Origin: SH-MAG3 sp036374995
GTDB taxonomy: Bacteria; Gemmatimonadota; Gemmatimonadetes; Longimicrobiales; RSA9
Reading direction: 5' to 3'
DNA: 64,000 nt
NCBI GenBank assembly: GCA_036374995.1
Contig: DASUSS010000085.1
Span: forward strand, 28,849 to 92,848
The translations under genes were made by a program, and so were the position numbers. Below are positions 61,071 to 64,000 of this stretch, piece by piece. How positions within the stretch are numbered: position 1 is the first letter of the stretch; every line of letters starts with the position of its first letter. The notes under the pieces are model-generated. The model was not told where the DNA came from, searched no databases, and was given only the letters and a program-made list of their open reading frames with translations.

Positions 61071-61747
61071 GTCAGTTCACCGCTCCGGCGCCGCCGCGCG
61101 CCGATCTGGAAGCACTTCTCGCGAAGCACGCACCTCTCGCCCCGGTCCCGCTGTGTCCCGAGGTCCGCGCGCACCAGGCGCACGCGCTGGTCGAGGTGTG
61201 GGAGGCGGCCGAACGCCTGGCGCGGCGCCCGCTCGCGGCGCCGTTCTGGGCGTACGCGTGGCCGGCCGGCTGCGCGCTCGCGCGCGTCCTGCTCGACTCG
61301 CCCGAGCTGGTGCGCGGGCGCGCCGTCCTCGATTTCGGTGCGGGCGGCGGTGTCGCCTCTCTGGCAGCGGCATATGCCGGCGCGGCCGTCGTCGCCGCGA
61401 ACGACATCGACCCGTGGGCACTGCTCGTTACCGAGATCGCGGCCGCTGCGCAGCGGCTGTCCGTGACCACGTTCGGCGGGGACGTGTGCGAGACGCCGGC
61501 GCTCGCCGACGATTTCGATGTGGTGCTGTGCAGCGATCTCGCATACGAGCGACGCGAGGCGCCGCGTCAGCGGCGCGTGCTCGAGCGCGCGGCGGAGCAG
61601 CACGCTACCGTGCTCGTCGCGGATGCCGGGCGTACCTACTTCGACGCCACCGGCATGACGCTGCTCGCCGAGTACGAGCTGGCCGTGCCGCAGGATCTGG
61701 AGGGTGTGCCGAGCCGGCGTGCGCGTGTCTACCGGTTCGGCGGCTAG
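61067..61747 (+). CDS. SAM-dependent methyltransferase (ETFB-lysine/PrmA-like)
   Basis: About 226 residues if started at the CTG overlapping the CAP-domain stop (CTGA). Motif I VLDFGAGGGVASLAAAYAG, then ANDIDPWALL, DDFDVVLCSDLAYE and the final RVYRFGG fit the protein-lysine/ribosomal-protein methyltransferase branch near ETFB-KMT. No ATG, GTG or TTG in frame precedes the conserved PEVRAHQAHALVEVWE, so a CTG or distant start must be used, or the annotation is 5'-extended. Its end overlaps the convergent acylase gene by 4 bases. Confidence 0.78.
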   Translation: MSQFTAPAPPRADLEALLAKHAPLAPVPLCPEVRAHQAHALVEVWEAAERLARRPLAAPFWAYAWPAGCALARVLLDSPELVRGRAVLDFGAGGGVASLAAAYAGAAVVAANDIDPWALLVTEIAAAAQRLSVTTFGGDVCETPALADDFDVVLCSDLAYERREAPRQRRVLERAAEQHATVLVADAGRTYFDATGMTLLAEYELAVPQDLEGVPSRRARVYRFGG

Positions 61748-63888
61748 AACGCCTCGCGCGCCCTCAGGTTCTGCATCACCTCCTCGCGCGTGAGCCACAC
61801 CGGCTTGAGCTCCTTGCGCGCGAACAGCGGCAGCTGATCGGTGCGGTGCGGCGAACCGGGCTGGCTCGCATTGCCGTAGGTGAGCAGCGAGCGTGCGCGC
61901 AGCGGTGCCGTGAACTCGACCGCGAACACGTACGAGTCGCCGCTCGTCGCGACGTACCGCGTGCTGTCACCCGGCATCGGCTGGAACTCCGTGACGCGGA
62001 ACACGCCCGCCGCATGCGGCCCGCCGCTGGCCGGCAGGTCGATGCCGTCACGACGCAGCCGGTACACATCGCCCCACGCGACATCGAGCGAGCCGTAGCG
62101 CGCGCGCACGCTGCGCGCCACCTCGCCCAGCAGCTGCACGGCCTGAAGCGGGTCCGCCAGACCGTCCGGCGTGGCCAGCGGCGCCCGCGCCGTCCACTGG
62201 ATCTCGTACGGACTCCCGCCCGGCCAGTTGCCGCGCTGCAGCGCGCGCAGGTAATCGACGAACAGGACGGCACCGCGACTCGCCGCATCCGCGTTCCGGT
62301 CCCAGCGCTCGAGCACTTCCGCGGCGGCGCGCGCATCGCCGTCCTCCGACATCCGCGCGGCGGCGATCAGGTCGAGCAGGAAATGATCGGCTGCCTCCAT
62401 GCGCGTCGAGTGCTTGTACGAGACCAGGTCGTCGAACGTGATGCGGGCGTCCTCCTCCAGCATCCGGGCCGAGCGCTGCGCCCGGAAGGACATCGACGGC
62501 GGCGGCGCCATGTACGACGGGTAGAATGTCGGGTCGAGCGGGAACGGCAGGGTGGTCGTCCACGGCGGATCGTTCGCATTGTGCAGCCAGCCGCTGGGCG
62601 GATTCACGACGCGCGGCAGGCCGAGATAGCCGTGCGTGCCCGCCCACCGCGTGACCGACGAGTCGCCCGGCACGAGCCTCTGCCAGTACGCCCAGTCGCC
62701 GCGCATGCGCACCGGCACACGGCCGTTGAACAGATGCATGATCGCGCCGTTCCGATCCGCGTACATGATCGTGAACATTGGAAGCTGGAGCTGGGATACC
62801 GCGATCTCGAACTCGGTCAGGCTCCGCGCCCGCAGCATGTCCCAGTACTGTCCCATCGTGAACGGCGCGTCCAGGCCGGTCACGCTCAGGGCGATGGCGC
62901 GGTTCCCGCTCGCGGCCACGATCGGACCGTGCACCGAGCTGCGCACCCGGAGCGGACGGTCCACGAGCGTGCCGTCCGGCTGGCGCACACGCATGACCTG
63001 ATCGGCGACGTGCATGGGCTGCATCGCGCCATCGTGCAGGTAGTAGTCGCCGTTCGTCTGCAGCTCGTAGAGGTCCGCGCCGTCGAACGTGTTCACCGTA
63101 TGCGTCCACCCGAGGAACGGATTGAATGCGATGTTGAGCATTGGCAGACCGACGAGCGCGGCGCCGAACGCATCCATCTCGGGTGCGACGAAGTGCGCCT
63201 CGAACCAGGTGAACAGATCGCCCCAGGGCAGGTGCGGGTTGGCGAGCAGCATGGTCGTGCGCGCGTCCGTGCGGGCGGGACCGATCGCCCACGCGTTCGA
63301 GCCGGGCGCCTGGAGTGCGCGCCGGGCACCGGCCGCCATGGCGGGATTGGCGATGAACCCGAAGTTGATGACGCGCTGCTGGTGCGCGAGGATGTCGCTC
63401 GCCTGCACGGGCAGCACGACCCGGAACGCCGCGCCGACCGAGTCGGCGTGCTGCGTCGCATACGCGTTCATGCCGGCAGCGAACGCTTCGAGGTATGCGC
63501 GCAGGTGGGGTGGCTGCGCGGCGAGCCACTGCTCAGCGCGCCCGGGAACGCCGTTCGTCCGCACCCACACGTCCGAGTCCACGAAGTCCGTGCCCCAGTA
63601 CTCGGCCGCGCGGCCGCGTGCCTGACCGTACAGCCGGAGCACGAGGTCGGCATGGCTGCGCATCTGGGCCCAGCCGAACGCGTAGAACAACGCGCCCGCG
63701 TCCTGCGCGAAAATGTGCGGCACGCCGTACGTGTCCCACAGCAGCTCGACGCGACCCGTGTTGACGAGCGGCTCCGTCACGGGCGGTCCCGCATCCACGG
63801 CAGCGGGAGTCGGCGCACTGAACAGTGAGCAGCCTGTCGCCAGAACGCCGATCAGGAGTGCGGTGAGCGTTTTCTTCAGTCCCATCAT
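61744..63888 (-). CDS. Penicillin-acylase-family N-terminal nucleophile hydrolase lipoprotein
   Basis: About 714 residues. Signal MMGLKKTLTALLIGVLATGC with lipobox. Residues ~40-160 form the alpha subunit, starting DTYGVPHIFAQD. The autocatalytic Ser begins the beta subunit in APGSNAWAIGP (near residue 198). The beta-chain then shows FNPFLGWTHTVN, the HGPIV loop and GYLGLPRVVNPPSGWLHNAND near the oxyanion Asn. Members hydrolyse penicillins, acyl-homoserine lactones or lipopeptides. It overlaps the RidA stop by 4 bases (ATGA). Confidence 0.93.
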   Translation of the reverse strand: MMGLKKTLTALLIGVLATGCSLFSAPTPAAVDAGPPVTEPLVNTGRVELLWDTYGVPHIFAQDAGALFYAFGWAQMRSHADLVLRLYGQARGRAAEYWGTDFVDSDVWVRTNGVPGRAEQWLAAQPPHLRAYLEAFAAGMNAYATQHADSVGAAFRVVLPVQASDILAHQQRVINFGFIANPAMAAGARRALQAPGSNAWAIGPARTDARTTMLLANPHLPWGDLFTWFEAHFVAPEMDAFGAALVGLPMLNIAFNPFLGWTHTVNTFDGADLYELQTNGDYYLHDGAMQPMHVADQVMRVRQPDGTLVDRPLRVRSSVHGPIVAASGNRAIALSVTGLDAPFTMGQYWDMLRARSLTEFEIAVSQLQLPMFTIMYADRNGAIMHLFNGRVPVRMRGDWAYWQRLVPGDSSVTRWAGTHGYLGLPRVVNPPSGWLHNANDPPWTTTLPFPLDPTFYPSYMAPPPSMSFRAQRSARMLEEDARITFDDLVSYKHSTRMEAADHFLLDLIAAARMSEDGDARAAAEVLERWDRNADAASRGAVLFVDYLRALQRGNWPGGSPYEIQWTARAPLATPDGLADPLQAVQLLGEVARSVRARYGSLDVAWGDVYRLRRDGIDLPASGGPHAAGVFRVTEFQPMPGDSTRYVATSGDSYVFAVEFTAPLRARSLLTYGNASQPGSPHRTDQLPLFARKELKPVWLTREEVMQNLRAREAF

Positions 63889-64000
63889 CGTCCTGTTCCG
63901 GCAATGCACTCGATCTCGACGCGCGCACCGAGCGGCAGCCCGTTCACGCCGACAGCCGAGCGCGCGGGCGGCTCCGACGCGAAGAAGCGGCCGTAGACCG
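63885..64000 (-). CDS. RidA/YjgF-family protein, C-terminal end (runs off right edge)
   Basis: The last 37 residues are in the window (VYGRFFASEPPARSAVGVNG and onward to IECIAGTGR). PARSAVGV with the conserved Arg, followed by GARVEIECIA, is the RidA active-site strand. RidA hydrolyses reactive enamine/imine intermediates from PLP enzymes. The stop is shared with the acylase start, so the two are co-translated. Confidence 0.88.
   Translation of the reverse strand, partial: VYGRFFASEPPARSAVGVNGLPLGARVEIECIAGTGR

Noticed and set aside
61000..63828. A plus-strand open frame of about 940 codons opposite the acylase gene
   Set aside because: Shadow composition; the minus strand has a clear Ntn-hydrolase.
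1..64000. tRNA, rRNA, CRISPR, prophage or transposase genes
   Set aside because: No clover-leaf or rRNA motifs, no regular repeats with spacers and no transposase or integrase motif were recognised on reading; a tRNA scan would be the decisive check.

Overview
The window is 64 kb of uniformly GC-rich (about 70% by eye), densely coded bacterial chromosome. The gene content suggests a Gram-negative, soil-type bacterium, most likely Gemmatimonadota. Several outer-membrane barrels, a TonB receptor and many Sec, Tat or lipoprotein signals imply an outer membrane. Two short group-2 sigma-70 factors, a DUF2723 glycosyltransferase-like protein and a nucleotide-transporter/HEAT fusion fit that phylum. 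The taxonomic call is inference. I saw no rRNA, tRNA, CRISPR array, insertion sequence or prophage. Most predicted genes outside real coding strands are shadows of GC-rich codon use, and several real genes start well inside a longer open frame.

Layout. 1-3773 (minus): a coupled signalling unit of a nucleotide-transporter-like/HEAT/cNMP-domain fusion, a receiver-only response regulator and a histidine kinase cut by the left edge. 3871-8706 (minus): an outer-membrane barrel, a sigma factor with its own terminator, an AhpD-like protein and a DUF4126 membrane protein. 8897-11881 (minus): two paralogous barrel proteins with proline-rich linkers, each with an intrinsic terminator. 12034-19022 (minus): a tightly overlapping six-gene run (Omp85-like protein, amidohydrolase, methyltransferase, FAD oxidoreductase, SRPBCC cyclase-like protein, ketosynthase) that looks like a small polyketide or lipid pathway. 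19124-22118 (plus): ATP-type PEP carboxykinase and an HD phosphohydrolase. 22115-29163 (minus): cyclophilin, DUF481, a cyanophycinase fusion, an amidohydrolase, a multicopper oxidase and an SDR.

29280-31811 (plus): a secreted propeller/M28 peptidase. 31824-36175 (minus): MscS channel and a PP2C phosphatase/ABC exporter operon. 36197-39122 (plus): a lipoprotein, a second sigma factor and rsgA. 39136-44240 (minus): a vitamin B12 uptake operon (btuF, btuC, btuD, TonB receptor) behind a cobalamin riboswitch with a visible intrinsic terminator. 44286-50527: a lipoprotein, a flavin reductase overlapping a membrane-domain/SDR fusion, an EamA permease and a DUF2723 protein. 50674-54951: trpE, and an alpha-oxoamine synthase overlapping a zinc dehydrogenase. 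55121-58054 (plus): DUF2270, a universal stress protein and an SLC13-type transporter, then an inverted repeat. 58321-64000: a Tat-exported gluconate-dehydrogenase-gamma-like protein with a GMC oxidoreductase, a CAP-domain lipoprotein, a methyltransferase, a penicillin-acylase-family lipoprotein and the end of a RidA-like gene.

The two loci I would look at first for new biology are the transporter/HEAT/degenerate-cNMP fusion with its two-component partners, and the ketosynthase/SRPBCC/FAD/methyltransferase/amidohydrolase/Omp85 run. Stop-start overlaps of 1, 4 or 8 bases are common and were used to set many starts. All family assignments come from reading motifs; no database search was possible.
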